Of a DNA stretch of 64,000 nt, positions 44,794 to 54,379 are shown piece by piece. This DNA is from an uncultured Chitinophagaceae bacterium. Its GTDB lineage: Bacteria; Bacteroidota; Bacteroidia; Chitinophagales; Chitinophagaceae. The notes under the pieces are model-generated. The model saw nothing but the letters and a program-made list of their open reading frames with translations, ran no database searches and was not told the DNA's origin. A program made the position numbers and the translations under genes. Position 1 is the stretch's first letter; each line of letters opens with the position of its first letter. The stretch lies in the NCBI GenBank assembly GCA_903870685.1, contig CAIQDX010000102.1:62001-126000 (forward strand), written 5' to 3'.

Positions 44794-47445
44794 ATGGAGC
44801 TTAGCAAGAATTATATCCCAAATGAAGTTGAAACCAAGTGGTATGAACATTGGTTGCAAAAAGGTTATTTCAACAGTATTCCTGATGAACGCGAACCTTA
44901 CACTGTTGTTATTCCACCACCAAATGTTACTGGTGTGTTGCACATGGGTCATTGTTTAAATAATTCTATTCAGGATATTTTAATTCGAAGTGCAAGAATG
45001 CAGGGAAAAAATGCATGCTGGGTTCCTGGAACCGATCATGCATCTATTGCTACTGAAGCAAAAGTTGTTGCTATGTTGCGTGAAAGAGGTATTGCAAAAT
45101 CTTCTTTAAGTCGTGAAGAATTTTTAAATTATGCATGGGAATGGAAAGAAAAATATGGCGGCATCATTTTACAGCAATTAAAAAAATTAGGATGTAGCGT
45201 TGATTGGAACAGAACATCGTTCACCATGGATGATGATTATTACAAATCTGTTATTCAGGTATTTATTGAACTCTATAAAAAAGGTCATATTTATCGTGGT
45301 AAAAGAATGATCAACTGGGATGTAAAAGCATTAACAGCTTTGAGTGATGAAGAAGTAATTAGAAAAGAAACTCAACAAAAATTATATTATTTAAAATATT
45401 CGATTGAAGGAAATTCAAACGAACATGTAATCATCGCAACAGTTCGTCCCGAAACAATCATGGGCGATACTGCCATTTGCGTGCATCCTGATGATGAACG
45501 CTACAAACATCTGCATGGAAAATTTGCAATCGTTCCTTTAATTAATCGTCGCATTCCAATCATCACCGACGATTATGTTACAATGGATTTTGGAACCGGT
45601 GCATTAAAAGTTACACCGGCACATGACATGAACGATTATCAACTCGGACAAAAACATAATCTTGAAGTTGTTGATATTTTTAATGATGATGGAACACTCA
45701 GTAACGATGCGCAAATTTTTATTGGTACCGAAAGATTTGATGCCAGAAAAAAAATAGTTACAGAGTTAGAAGCAAAAGGATTTTTAGTTAAAACAGAAGA
45801 TTATAAAAGTGAAGTTGGTTACAGCGAAAGAACAGATGTTGTTGTAGAACCACGTTTAAGTTTGCAATGGTGGGTTAGCATGAAAGACTTGTCCACACCG
45901 GCTTTGAAGGCAGTAATGGATGAAGAAATTAATTTCTATCCTCCAAAATTCAAGAATCTTTATAACCATTGGATGAGTAATATCAGAGATTGGTGTATCA
46001 GTCGGCAATTGTGGTGGGGACATCGTATTCCTGCATGGTATGATGAAAATGGAAATTATGTTGTTGCAGCAAATGAAGAAGAAGCAAAAGAAATATTCAA
46101 TCAAAAATATTCAATCAAAGATCCTCAATTAAAACAGGATAATGATTGTTTGGATACGTGGTTTTCTTCATGGCTTTGGCCATTCGAAGTTTTTAAAGGA
46201 TTAAGTAATCCGGGTAATGCAGAAGTAAAATATTATTATCCAACAAACACCTTGGTTACTGCTCCTGAAATTATTTTTTTCTGGGTCGCAAGAATGATCA
46301 TGGCAGGTTTTGAATTCATGAAAGATACTTTTCCTGATGAACCGAAAAAGTGGAAGCCCTTTCGTGATGTTTATTTTACAGGAATTGTTCGCGATAAGTT
46401 AGGAAGAAAAATGAGCAAGAGCCTTGGCAACTCACCCGATCTTTTAGAATTGATTGATAAGTATGGCGCAGATGCAGTTCGCTTTGGAATTATGTTCTCC
46501 TCTCCTGCCGGAAACGATTTAATGTTTGACGAAAGTGCATTGGAACAAGGAAGAAACTTTAATAATAAATTATGGAATGCATTGAAGTTGTTGAAAATGT
46601 GGGAAGGAAGACAGTCGGAATTAGTGACTCGTGAGTCTGGATGTGAAGAAAATTTTGCAATTGAATGGTTTGATAATAGATTGAATGAAGTGAAACTTGA
46701 AGTTGATGGATTGATGAAACAATTTAGATTAAGTGAAGCGCTGAAAGTATTGTATTCATTGGTGTGGGACGATTTCTGCAGTTGGTATTTAGAATGGATC
46801 AAACCGGGATTTGAACAACCAATCGATGCAGAAGTTTATAATAAAACAGTAGAATTTTTTGATGAGCTGATGCAATTGCTGCATCCTTTCATGCCATTTA
46901 TTACAGAAGAAATTTATCATCAGCTTGAAAATCGTGAAGATGATATTTGCATTAAACAACAATCAATAATTTCAAATCCGAAATCAGAAATTCTTAATCA
47001 GGGAAAATTATTGAAAGAAGTAATCACAGCCATCCGTGATGCAAGAAATAAAAATCAGTTCAAACCAAAAGATGAAATTGTTTTGCATTTGCAAACTGAA
47101 GATGCAAAAATGTATCAAAGTATCAACAGCATATTAGCAAAACAGATCAATGCAAAACAAATCAATATTGTTAATGATTCTGTGGCAAACACAATTGTTG
47201 TTGCTGTTGAAAAAGATAAATTTTATATTGAGTCGGAAAAACAATTAGATACATCAACTTTAAAAACAGACTTGCTGAAAGATTTAGAACATCAGAAAAA
47301 CTTTCTTCAATCAGTTCTTAAAAAATTATCGAACGAACGTTTTGTTCAAAATGCAAAACCCGAAGTAATTGCAATGGAACAAAAGAAACAAGCTGATGCT
47401 GAAGCAAGAATAAAAACCATTGAAGAATCATTATCAAATTTGTAG
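44794..47445 (+). CDS. valS: valine--tRNA ligase
   Basis: Class I aminoacyl-tRNA synthetase, 883 aa. The HIGH motif reads HMGH at 50-53 within PPNVTGVLHMGH and KMSKS at 539-543. The editing domain lies around 200-330 (FGTGALKVTPAHDMND), and the C-terminus ends with the ValRS coiled coil (SNERFVQNAKPEVIAMEQ). The stop is followed by a one-base gap to the PAP2 ATG. Confidence 0.98.
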   Translation: MELSKNYIPNEVETKWYEHWLQKGYFNSIPDEREPYTVVIPPPNVTGVLHMGHCLNNSIQDILIRSARMQGKNACWVPGTDHASIATEAKVVAMLRERGIAKSSLSREEFLNYAWEWKEKYGGIILQQLKKLGCSVDWNRTSFTMDDDYYKSVIQVFIELYKKGHIYRGKRMINWDVKALTALSDEEVIRKETQQKLYYLKYSIEGNSNEHVIIATVRPETIMGDTAICVHPDDERYKHLHGKFAIVPLINRRIPIITDDYVTMDFGTGALKVTPAHDMNDYQLGQKHNLEVVDIFNDDGTLSNDAQIFIGTERFDARKKIVTELEAKGFLVKTEDYKSEVGYSERTDVVVEPRLSLQWWVSMKDLSTPALKAVMDEEINFYPPKFKNLYNHWMSNIRDWCISRQLWWGHRIPAWYDENGNYVVAANEEEAKEIFNQKYSIKDPQLKQDNDCLDTWFSSWLWPFEVFKGLSNPGNAEVKYYYPTNTLVTAPEIIFFWVARMIMAGFEFMKDTFPDEPKKWKPFRDVYFTGIVRDKLGRKMSKSLGNSPDLLELIDKYGADAVRFGIMFSSPAGNDLMFDESALEQGRNFNNKLWNALKLLKMWEGRQSELVTRESGCEENFAIEWFDNRLNEVKLEVDGLMKQFRLSEALKVLYSLVWDDFCSWYLEWIKPGFEQPIDAEVYNKTVEFFDELMQLLHPFMPFITEEIYHQLENREDDICIKQQSIISNPKSEILNQGKLLKEVITAIRDARNKNQFKPKDEIVLHLQTEDAKMYQSINSILAKQINAKQINIVNDSVANTIVVAVEKDKFYIESEKQLDTSTLKTDLLKDLEHQKNFLQSVLKKLSNERFVQNAKPEVIAMEQKKQADAEARIKTIEESLSNL

Positions 47446-47446
47446 C

Positions 47447-48052
47447 ATGCAAGCAAACAAAATAAAAATCAGAATTATTTTATTTTTTCTTGGCTCATTA
47501 TTTTTTCAATCGTTGCATGCGCAAAATTGGGATATTGATTTATTAAAACAATTCAATCCGCGCTACCCTGTTGATAATACATGGAGAACAATATCATCTA
47601 CCGCAGAACCTTTGGCAGCGGGTATTCCATTGGGTTTGATCGCTTATTCTTTGATCACGGATAATCATAAACTAGAAATGAAATCCTACGAAATTGCAGG
47701 AAGCTTAGTTCTTGCTGCTGCAATAACCGAAGGAATAAAAATTGTTGACAACCGACCAAGACCTTACGAAACTTATCCAAACATTATTCATCCCGATGTT
47801 TATGAAAATGGACATTCATTTCCATCTGCACATGTTTCATTAGCCATGTCAACAGCAACTTCATTGATGTTAACTACTAAAAAGTGGTATGTAGCAGTAC
47901 CTGCTTATGCATGGGCAACAGGTGTTGCATATTCGAGAATGTATTTAGGGCAACATTATCCAAGCGATGTAATTGCTGGTGCGATAGTTGGTGCAGGAGG
48001 TGCATGGCTATCGCATTGGCTCAACAGAAAATATTTTTCAAAGAAAAAATAA
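47447..48052 (+). CDS. PAP2 family phosphatase
   Basis: A 201-aa protein of the PAP2 superfamily (lipid phosphatase/undecaprenyl-PP phosphatase). It shows KIVDNRPRPYETYP (KxxxxxxRP), SFPSAHVSLAMS (PSGH-like, here PSAH with the catalytic His) and SRMYLGQHYPSDVIAG (second His). A signal-like N-terminus with LFFQSLHAQ and a final membrane portion are visible. The ATG at 47447 is 1 nt after the valS stop; its own stop overlaps the GNAT start (TAATG). Confidence 0.88.
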   Translation: MQANKIKIRIILFFLGSLFFQSLHAQNWDIDLLKQFNPRYPVDNTWRTISSTAEPLAAGIPLGLIAYSLITDNHKLEMKSYEIAGSLVLAAAITEGIKIVDNRPRPYETYPNIIHPDVYENGHSFPSAHVSLAMSTATSLMLTTKKWYVAVPAYAWATGVAYSRMYLGQHYPSDVIAGAIVGAGGAWLSHWLNRKYFSKKK

Positions 48053-48549
48053 TGGAAACAAATATTTCTATCCGAGTAGGAACAGTTGAAGATATTTCTT
48101 CCATACAACAAATTGCTTTCAGCACTTGGCCTGTAGCATACAGTGCAATCTTATCTCAGGAGCAATTGGATTATATGCTCAATTTATTTTACAGCGAAGA
48201 TTCACTACGTGATCAAATGAAAAATGGTCACACTTTTTTAATGGCCGAATTACATACTGAGATCATTGGCTTTGCTTCCTTTAATTTAATTCAGGAACAT
48301 ACATTCAAATTACAGAAATTATATGTACTGCCAGGTATTCAGGAAAAAGGTGCCGGTAAAGTTTTATTGAACGAAGTAGTTCATCAGGTTCAAAATCTTG
48401 GTGCTAAAAAATTACAGCTTAATGTGAACAGAAATAATAAAGCCATTTGGTTTTATGAAAAAATGGGATTTGTAATTATTAAAGAAGATGACATCAACAT
48501 TGGTCAGGATTTTTACATGAATGATTATGTGATGGAAAAAACTATTTAA
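48052..48549 (+). CDS. GNAT family N-acetyltransferase
   Basis: A 165-aa acetyltransferase. The acetyl-CoA site is LYVLPGIQEKGAGKVLLNEV (about 97-116, Q-x-x-G-x-G/A) and the last core element NRNNKAIWFYEKMGFVI. The first base of its ATG is the last base of the PAP2 stop, so the two are translationally coupled. Substrate unknown. Confidence 0.88.
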   Translation: METNISIRVGTVEDISSIQQIAFSTWPVAYSAILSQEQLDYMLNLFYSEDSLRDQMKNGHTFLMAELHTEIIGFASFNLIQEHTFKLQKLYVLPGIQEKGAGKVLLNEVVHQVQNLGAKKLQLNVNRNNKAIWFYEKMGFVIIKEDDINIGQDFYMNDYVMEKTI

Positions 48550-48550
48550 G

Positions 48551-48574
48551 AGAATGTCTGATATCAGACATTCT
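48551..48574. terminator. 24-bp perfect palindrome between the GNAT and Lrp genes
   Basis: AGAATGTCTGAT followed at once by its reverse complement, starting one base after the GNAT stop. There is no U-run, so it may stop both convergent transcripts weakly or be a binding site; the terminator label is tentative. Confidence 0.5.
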
Positions 48575-48582
48575 ACATCTTC

Positions 48583-49083
48583 CTAATGAACCAGCACGTG
48601 AGTTTGTTTAATAATTCCCATCACAAATACACTTTGTACGTGACCGATATTTTCGCTCTGACTTAATTTGTTTACATGAAAATCATAATAAGCATCCATG
48701 TTCTCTGCAACTACCTTCAACATAAAATCAAACTCACCGGAAATATTATAGCATTCAATTACTTCGTTTAGTTCATTGATGTGTTTGATGAATTTTGTTC
48801 CCGCACTTTTATTATGTTGTTTTAATGAAACATACACAATTACCATCAATCCTTTTTTAACTTTTGAATGATCTACCAAAGTGGCATATTGTTTAATAAT
48901 GCCCGATTTTTCCATGCGTTTAATTCTTTCATGCACAGGTGTTGTACTCAAGTGTACTTTATCAGATATTTCTTTCACTGTCATCTTCGCATCATGCTGT
49001 AATAATTTTAAGATTGCATGATCGATCGTATCAATTGAAATATTGATAGCAGTAGTTTGTTCTGTTTTAATTGCTTTTGTCAT
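48583..49083 (-). CDS. Lrp/AsnC family transcriptional regulator
   Basis: A 166-aa regulator. An N-terminal winged HTH (about 20-75, ILKLLQHDAKMTVKEISDKV and TPVHERIKRMEKSGII) is followed by a RAM ligand-binding domain (VIVYVSLKQHNKSAGTKFI, GEFDFMLKVVAENMDAY). It lies divergent from ahcY across 118 nt, so it could regulate ahcY or itself; the ligand is unknown. Confidence 0.93.
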   Translation of the reverse strand: MTKAIKTEQTTAINISIDTIDHAILKLLQHDAKMTVKEISDKVHLSTTPVHERIKRMEKSGIIKQYATLVDHSKVKKGLMVIVYVSLKQHNKSAGTKFIKHINELNEVIECYNISGEFDFMLKVVAENMDAYYDFHVNKLSQSENIGHVQSVFVMGIIKQTHVLVH

Positions 49084-49150
49084 AAGAAACTAATTGTTTA
49101 TTCTTTCAAAATTAATAATTATGTATTAATATTCTAAACTTTCTATTGTA

Positions 49151-49181
49151 TTTGGAATTTTATTCTGCATGTCTATCTTTG
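49151..49181 (+). promoter_or_regulatory. promoter of ahcY with both -33 and -7 boxes
   Basis: TTTG at 49151-49154, a 19-bp spacer and TATCTTTG at 49174-49181: the full Bacteroidota housekeeping promoter. The -7 box is 20 nt before ATG 49202 and overlaps the earlier in-frame start at 49169. Confidence 0.75.
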
Positions 49182-49201
49182 CCTTTCATAAAAAATTAAA
49201 T

Positions 49202-50527
49202 ATGTCTACACTTACAAAATCTATCGACTTCAGCCTTAAAAATAAAGTGGCTGATATTAGTTTAGCTGAATGGGGTCGCAAAGAAATTCGTTTAGCCGAA
49301 GCAGAAATGCCTGGCTTAATGTCAATTCGTGAAGAGTATGCTGCTTCTCAACCATTAAAAGGAGCAAGAATTGCGGGCTGTTTACACATGACCATTCAAA
49401 CTGCTGTTTTAATTGAAACATTAGTTGCTTTAGGTGCTGAAGTGAAATGGAGCTCTTGTAATATTTTTTCTACGCAAGATCAAGCTGCTGCTGCAATTGC
49501 TGCTGCTGGAATTGGTGTATTTGCTTGGAAAGGACAATCACAGGCTGATGCTGATTGGTGTATTGAACAAACATTATTCTTTGGTGGTGCCGATCGCCCA
49601 TTGAATATGATCTTGGATGATGGTGGTGATTTAACAAATATGGTTTTTGATACTTATCCTGAATTGATTGCAAACATTAAAGGTTTATCTGAAGAAACAA
49701 CAACCGGTGTTCATCGTTTATACGAAAGAATGGAAAAAGGAACATTACCTATTCCTGCTATAAATGTAAATGACTCAGTTACTAAATCAAAGTTTGATAA
49801 TAAATATGGTTGTAAAGAAAGTTTGGTTGATGCTATTCGTCGTGCAACAGATGTGATGATGGCTGGAAAGGTTGCTGTTGTTGGTTCTTATGGTGATGTT
49901 GGAAAAGGTTCTGCTGCTTCATTAAAAGGTGCAGGATGCAGAGTGATCGTTACTGAGATTGATCCTATTTGTGCATTACAAGCAGCAATGGACGGTTTTG
50001 AAGTAAAACCAATGATCAAAGCAGTTGCTGAAGCAGATATTATTGTTACTGCATCAGGTTGCCGCGATTTAATTACCGAAAAACATTTTCGTGCAATGAA
50101 AGATAAAGCGATCGTTTGTAATATCGGACACTTCGATATTGAAATTGATATTGCTTGGTTGAATAAAAATTATGGTCATACAAAAGATACCATCAAACCA
50201 CAAGTTGATATTTATAATATCGAAGGTAAAGATGTGATCATTTTGGCTGAAGGTCGTTTGGTTAATTTAGGTTGCGCAACAGGTCATCCAAGTTTTGTGA
50301 TGAGTAATTCATTCAGCAATCAAACCCTTGCACAAATTGAGTTGTGGACTAACCACACTGCTTACGAAAACAAAGTGTATGTGTTACCAAAAGTATTGGA
50401 TGAAAAAGTAGCACGCTTACATCTTGCAAAAATTGGTGTTGAATTAGATGTTTTATCTGATGACCAAGCTGCATATTTAGGCATTTCTAAAAATGGTCCA
50501 TTCAAGCCTGAATTTTATCGTTACTAA
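49202..50527 (+). CDS. ahcY: adenosylhomocysteinase
   Basis: Hydrolyses S-adenosylhomocysteine to adenosine and homocysteine, removing the inhibitor of methyltransferases. The 441-aa length fits the short bacterial form. Visible blocks are [40 protein letters not shown], the NAD-binding [20 protein letters not shown] and the C-terminal FKPEFYRY, with the last Lys-x-x-x-Tyr-Arg-Tyr of the NAD site. Start ATG 49202 is downstream of a full promoter. Confidence 0.97.
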   Translation: MSTLTKSIDFSLKNKVADISLAEWGRKEIRLAEAEMPGLMSIREEYAASQPLKGARIAGCLHMTIQTAVLIETLVALGAEVKWSSCNIFSTQDQAAAAIAAAGIGVFAWKGQSQADADWCIEQTLFFGGADRPLNMILDDGGDLTNMVFDTYPELIANIKGLSEETTTGVHRLYERMEKGTLPIPAINVNDSVTKSKFDNKYGCKESLVDAIRRATDVMMAGKVAVVGSYGDVGKGSAASLKGAGCRVIVTEIDPICALQAAMDGFEVKPMIKAVAEADIIVTASGCRDLITEKHFRAMKDKAIVCNIGHFDIEIDIAWLNKNYGHTKDTIKPQVDIYNIEGKDVIILAEGRLVNLGCATGHPSFVMSNSFSNQTLAQIELWTNHTAYENKVYVLPKVLDEKVARLHLAKIGVELDVLSDDQAAYLGISKNGPFKPEFYRY

Positions 50528-50545
50528 TAAATCAGTTTTAAATAA

Positions 50546-50576
50546 AAAAGACCCGTTTCATTGAAGCGGGTCTTTT
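50546..50576. terminator. terminator after ahcY
   Basis: Stem AAAAGACCCG / CGGGTCTTTT with an 11-base loop that can pair further (TTCA/TGAA), A- and T-rich ends on both sides. Serves ahcY and the convergent gene. Confidence 0.85.
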
Positions 50577-50584
50577 ATTTTAAT

Positions 50585-51154
50585 TCATTCCATAATTTCT
50601 TCTTTAGCAGTTAAATTACCAGGTAGATCAATTGCAGTTGCAATTATTTTAGTTCCAGAAACTTTAGTATTGACTTTCGTAACAGTATATTTCCATAAAA
50701 GAATATTTAATGAATCTCTTACAGCATCACCTGATTCAATTATTATTTCATTTCTTTTTTTGATAATTAGTTTTACTTCATTTACTCGAAAATTATCTAT
50801 GGCCCTAACTCTAATAATATCACCAACCTTTCCATGATATTTTGAAGTATCAAGCATTTGTATTTCGGGTGCTACAAAATAATCTGACAAAGCCAAATTG
50901 TATGCAGTTTGTCCATCAGCAAGTACAGCTTCATAAGCTGCTTTTATTGATGGATTTGATATGACTGATTTTGCATACTCTACTCCTTTCTTAAATTTTG
51001 TTCGAACTTTTAATTGTTTGTCTGTTTTAATTAGTACAGAACTTGATTGAACTTTTCTTTGAATTGTTTTTTCAATTCTTTGATTGAAAATGTGGATGTC
51101 GTCTACCTTATTTCGGGTTCTTTTGGTCACGACATTGTTCTTTAACTTAGCCAT
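50585..51154 (-). CDS. protein of unknown function with Ig-like C-terminus
   Basis: Not recognised. A 189-aa soluble protein: a lysine-rich helical N-terminal half (NQRIEKTIQRKVQSSSVL) and a C-terminal part with strand-like VKLIIKKRNEIIIESGDAV and ATAIDLPGNLTAKEEI, which resembles an Ig-like fold. No signal peptide. Its flanks are unusually AT-rich. Neighbours (ahcY, holA) give no clue. Confidence 0.65.
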   Translation of the reverse strand: MAKLKNNVVTKRTRNKVDDIHIFNQRIEKTIQRKVQSSSVLIKTDKQLKVRTKFKKGVEYAKSVISNPSIKAAYEAVLADGQTAYNLALSDYFVAPEIQMLDTSKYHGKVGDIIRVRAIDNFRVNEVKLIIKKRNEIIIESGDAVRDSLNILLWKYTVTKVNTKVSGTKIIATAIDLPGNLTAKEEIME

Positions 51155-51437
51155 GAATTTAGATTTAAAAAATTATAAATAATTTTACAAGATAATATTA
51201 TAACAAATTAAATTATAATAACAAGGAGAAATCACGGTTTTTTTTAATCCGCTTAAAAAATAATTTTTAGAATGCTGTTATTTATTAGCAGCTGTATACC
51301 ATTGTTTAGCGATAATTACATACTAACTTATTGATATTTAATAAGTAAATACAAATTTGCTTATGCAAAATCTGAAGTCTTAAAAATGAATGTGGGTAAA
51401 AAAAAATTAGGTCAGTTTCAATTAATAGAAATATTAA
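51155..51437. other. 283-bp AT-rich spacer
   Basis: Between the start of the unknown gene and the holA stop. It contains long A/T tracts, a CGG-T8-AATCCG motif at 51233-51249 and no open reading frame with convincing composition. No promoter, tRNA or terminator is certain. Confidence 0.35.
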
Positions 51438-52433
51438 TCAATTCATCATTTTAACAACCATTTCTTTCATCAGACCGGCATCGCCGGTTCCTATATCATG
51501 TACACCAACACTGCGGAGATTGTATTCGTGAAGGAGTAATAAAATTTTTTCAACGCCATTATAACTGTAATTTCTGGCAGCTTGCATATAATCCTTCATA
51601 AAATAAGGGTTGATTCCTAATGCAGCAGCGATTGCTTTTTCATCGTTAGATCCGGCACCAAAAACCATAAATACTTTACTGAAAAAATTATATAAAGCCG
51701 GTAATATCATTTGGATAGGAGCCGCTTTGGGATTGGCTTCGAAGTATTGTATAATGCGAATGGCTTTACTGAAATTCTTTTTCGCAATTGCATCCTGCAT
51801 TTCAAAAACATTAAACTCTTTACTTACGCCAATATAATTTTCAATATCATCTTCAGTAATATTTTTTCTAGCCCCAAGATTAACTGCTAATTTTTCAATT
51901 TCGTTTTGTATGCGACTTAAATCATTGCCGATATGATCAACCAATATTAATAAAGCCCGTTGATTTATTGTCAGTTCATGTTGCTGGACCATTTGATTTG
52001 TCCATTCTGGCAACTGATTATCGTATATTTTTTTTGTTGTAAGAAGTTCTCCTTTTTGTTTGAGTGTTTTTGCCAATTTACTTCTGCCATCTACTTTTTT
52101 ATCTTTATAACTCACCACAAAAACGGTAGAAGATAAAGGATTATCAATATAACTTTCAATCTTATCTATGTCTTTCATTTGCTGTGCTTCTTTCAACAGC
52201 ACAACTTGTCTTTCAGCAAACATGGGATATCGTCTGCAAGCATTTACAACAGCAGCCCAATCAGCATCTTTACCATAGAAAACTGTAAGATTAAAACCTG
52301 TTTCGCTTTCTTTTAAAATTTTGTGTTCGGCATAATCCACTATCTGATCTATAAAGTAAGGCTCATCTCCTTCCAACCAATAAATAGGTTTGAAGTGACC
52401 TTTCTTCCAGTCGGATAATATTTTTTCGATCAT
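51438..52433 (-). CDS. holA: DNA polymerase III subunit delta
   Basis: A 331-aa clamp-loader subunit. It begins WKKGHFKPIYWLEGDEPYFI (GDE-like nucleotide region of the wrench subunit), continues VFVVSYKDKKVDGRSKLAKT near 105 and ends with DIGTGDAGLMKEMVVKM, the collar-like C-terminus of HolA. Family members share weak sequence, so the call rests on the whole pattern. Single gene on the minus strand. Confidence 0.9.
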   Translation of the reverse strand: MIEKILSDWKKGHFKPIYWLEGDEPYFIDQIVDYAEHKILKESETGFNLTVFYGKDADWAAVVNACRRYPMFAERQVVLLKEAQQMKDIDKIESYIDNPLSSTVFVVSYKDKKVDGRSKLAKTLKQKGELLTTKKIYDNQLPEWTNQMVQQHELTINQRALLILVDHIGNDLSRIQNEIEKLAVNLGARKNITEDDIENYIGVSKEFNVFEMQDAIAKKNFSKAIRIIQYFEANPKAAPIQMILPALYNFFSKVFMVFGAGSNDEKAIAAALGINPYFMKDYMQAARNYSYNGVEKILLLLHEYNLRSVGVHDIGTGDAGLMKEMVVKMMN

Positions 52434-52521
52434 GGGTGCAAAGATAGGTTTGTAGCCAATTGATATGATTCAGAAGAATCACTGTGGAAAACGAATTTTA
52501 TGAATTTGTATTGTATTAAGA

Positions 52522-53235
52522 TTATGTTACTAATATTATTTTTTCTTCGGTCAAAACAGGTAAGTTTTTAAAGCGAAGAATAATATTTGCAGTAACCACA
52601 ACATCTCGCTGACAATAATCAACAATTCGTTGCAAGTTTTTTTCTTTATAATAAACATCCTGAACCATGCTACCATCAATATCTGTTTTAGAAGTTGGAA
52701 TACCTAAAACAGAAGCTAATAAATGAAGGGATACATAATTTTTATTATCGCCAAACTTCCACCAGTTCATGGTATCAAGCATTTTTGTTTCCCATGGTTT
52801 TTTATCATTCAGTTGCAGATATTCGGGTAAAGGCAGTTGATGAATCATAAGTCTGCGGCAGATATACGGAATATCAAACTCTTTAATATTATGTCCGGCA
52901 AACTGAAAATTTTTATTGTATTTATACATCTTATCGCATAATGCAGTAAAAGATTTTAGTAGTTCAACTTCATCATCACCAGAAATACTTTTCATTTTTA
53001 AACAAATATTTTTCTCTTCATCTTCCTGAAAAAATGCAGTAGAAATACAAATTATTTTTCCAAACTCAGCCAAAATGCCACCACGCTTTTTATAGCTTTC
53101 GTCAGGGCTAATGCTTTCTGGCACGGTTTTGGAAATTTTATCAGAGAATAAAGTTTGCCATTCGGGCGATAACAAACTAAAGTCCTCGCATTGAGGAACA
53201 GTTTCAATATCTAAGAGTAATAAATCGGAAAGCAT
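52522..53235 (-). CDS. predicted PolB-like 3'-5' exonuclease
   Basis: A 237-aa RNase H-fold exonuclease with LLLDIETVP (D9, E11), QFAGHNIKEFDIPYICRRL and DYCQRDVVVTANI (second and third acidic centres), the DEDDy-type arrangement. Similar stand-alone proteins occur in Bacteroidota. The first ATG at 53235 is used. Neighbours: holA downstream and a divergent coiled-coil gene. Confidence 0.85.
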   Translation of the reverse strand: MLSDLLLLDIETVPQCEDFSLLSPEWQTLFSDKISKTVPESISPDESYKKRGGILAEFGKIICISTAFFQEDEEKNICLKMKSISGDDEVELLKSFTALCDKMYKYNKNFQFAGHNIKEFDIPYICRRLMIHQLPLPEYLQLNDKKPWETKMLDTMNWWKFGDNKNYVSLHLLASVLGIPTSKTDIDGSMVQDVYYKEKNLQRIVDYCQRDVVVTANIILRFKNLPVLTEEKIILVT

Positions 53236-53295
53236 AATTATGAATTGAAGGTTATTTATTTTATTTTATTCGTTTAACTATTTAAATACGATATC

Positions 53296-54270
53296 ATGAG
53301 TTACAATCAAACAACCGGAATAAATCCCGGTCAACAGTCACCTAACAAAGACAGCAAGAAATTATTATACAGTGTATTTTTTCTTACACTTATTCTTGCA
53401 CTTACTTGGGGTTATATGATTTACGACAAAAGTAAATCTACTGAAATTGTTCAGCAATTACAAACAAAAGTAATAAGTGTTGACAGTTCTAAAACTGCAT
53501 TGGAGCGTGAATTTGATCAGGCTTCAGCTAAAGCAGATTCATTAATGGGCAGTAATAAAAAATTAAACGGAACAATTACTGCAAAGAATAAAGATATTCA
53601 AAGGCTGAAAGCAAATATTGGCAGCATTTTAAAAAACAAAAATGCTACTGCTGCAGAATTAGCCAGTGCTAAAACAATGATCGATGAATTAAATGGCAAA
53701 GTGAATGAACTGTATGTTCAAATTGAACAACTGAAAACTGAAAAACAACAATTAGTAGTTGAAAAAGTACAATTAATAACAGAGAAAGCAAGTCTTCAGG
53801 ATACACTTCAAAAAACAACATTTGAAAAACAACATGTAGAAGATGTAGCTTCAACTTTGCACGCTTCCAATATTAATGTTGAAGCAATTGATGTAAAACA
53901 TAATGGAAAAGAAAAGGAAACAAGCAATGCAAAAAGAGCAAGCTTGATGAGAATTTCTTTCAAGCTTGATGAAAACAGAATTGCCCCTTCCGGCGAAAAA
54001 GAATTGTATGTATGTGTTTTAAATCCTGATGGCACTATAGTTTCAAAAGGAAACAGCGTTACAACAAGAGAAGACGGTGATAAAAAATATACTGATAAGT
54101 TAGTTGTTAGTTATGAACAGGGTAAATCATTACCCGTAAGTTTTGATTGGAAACAAAGCAACAGTAAGTTCCAAATAGGTATCTATAAAGTAGAAATCTA
54201 TCAGAATGGTTATAAGATTGGAGAAGGAAATGCCACACTTAAAAAAGGCGGTCTATTTGCTTCACTTTAA
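53296..54270 (+). CDS. coiled-coil membrane protein, paralogue 1
   Basis: A 324-aa protein of unknown function. The order is an N-terminal Gln/Asn-rich tail, one membrane helix (23-43), a long coiled coil (about 45-200, with REFDQASAKADSL and LKANIGSILKNKNATAAELA) and a C-terminal beta-rich domain (about 215-320, ISFKLDENRIAPSGEKELYV and LNPDGT). The C-terminal domain is presumably extracytoplasmic. It is tandem with a paralogue at 54380. Confidence 0.75.
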   Translation: MSYNQTTGINPGQQSPNKDSKKLLYSVFFLTLILALTWGYMIYDKSKSTEIVQQLQTKVISVDSSKTALEREFDQASAKADSLMGSNKKLNGTITAKNKDIQRLKANIGSILKNKNATAAELASAKTMIDELNGKVNELYVQIEQLKTEKQQLVVEKVQLITEKASLQDTLQKTTFEKQHVEDVASTLHASNINVEAIDVKHNGKEKETSNAKRASLMRISFKLDENRIAPSGEKELYVCVLNPDGTIVSKGNSVTTREDGDKKYTDKLVVSYEQGKSLPVSFDWKQSNSKFQIGIYKVEIYQNGYKIGEGNATLKKGGLFASL

Positions 54271-54290
54271 ATATTTAACTTTAAAATAAT

Positions 54291-54320
54291 AAAGACATCC
54301 AAAAGGGAATGTCTTTATTA
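54291..54320 (+). terminator. terminator after coiled-coil paralogue 1
   Basis: Stem AAAGACAT / ATGTCTTT with a bulged loop and an A/T-rich tail. Confidence 0.6.
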
Positions 54321-54357
54321 TTTTAATTATTTTCAATAACAAACCAACTGGTTGTTT

Positions 54358-54365
54358 TAACTTTG
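54358..54365 (+). promoter_or_regulatory. -7 promoter box of coiled-coil paralogue 2
   Basis: TAACTTTG matches TAnnTTTG exactly, 14 nt before the ATG at 54380. With the terminator in between, paralogue 2 is a separate unit. Confidence 0.55.
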
Positions 54366-54379
54366 CAAAAATCACAATT

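Noticed and set aside
49169-49201. Earlier in-frame start for ahcY
   Set aside because: It overlaps a full -33/-7 promoter; ATG 49202 fits the family start.
49084-49201. SAH or SAM riboswitch before ahcY
   Set aside because: The 118-nt spacer is AT-rich with a normal promoter close to the ATG; the leader of about 13 nt is too short for an aptamer.
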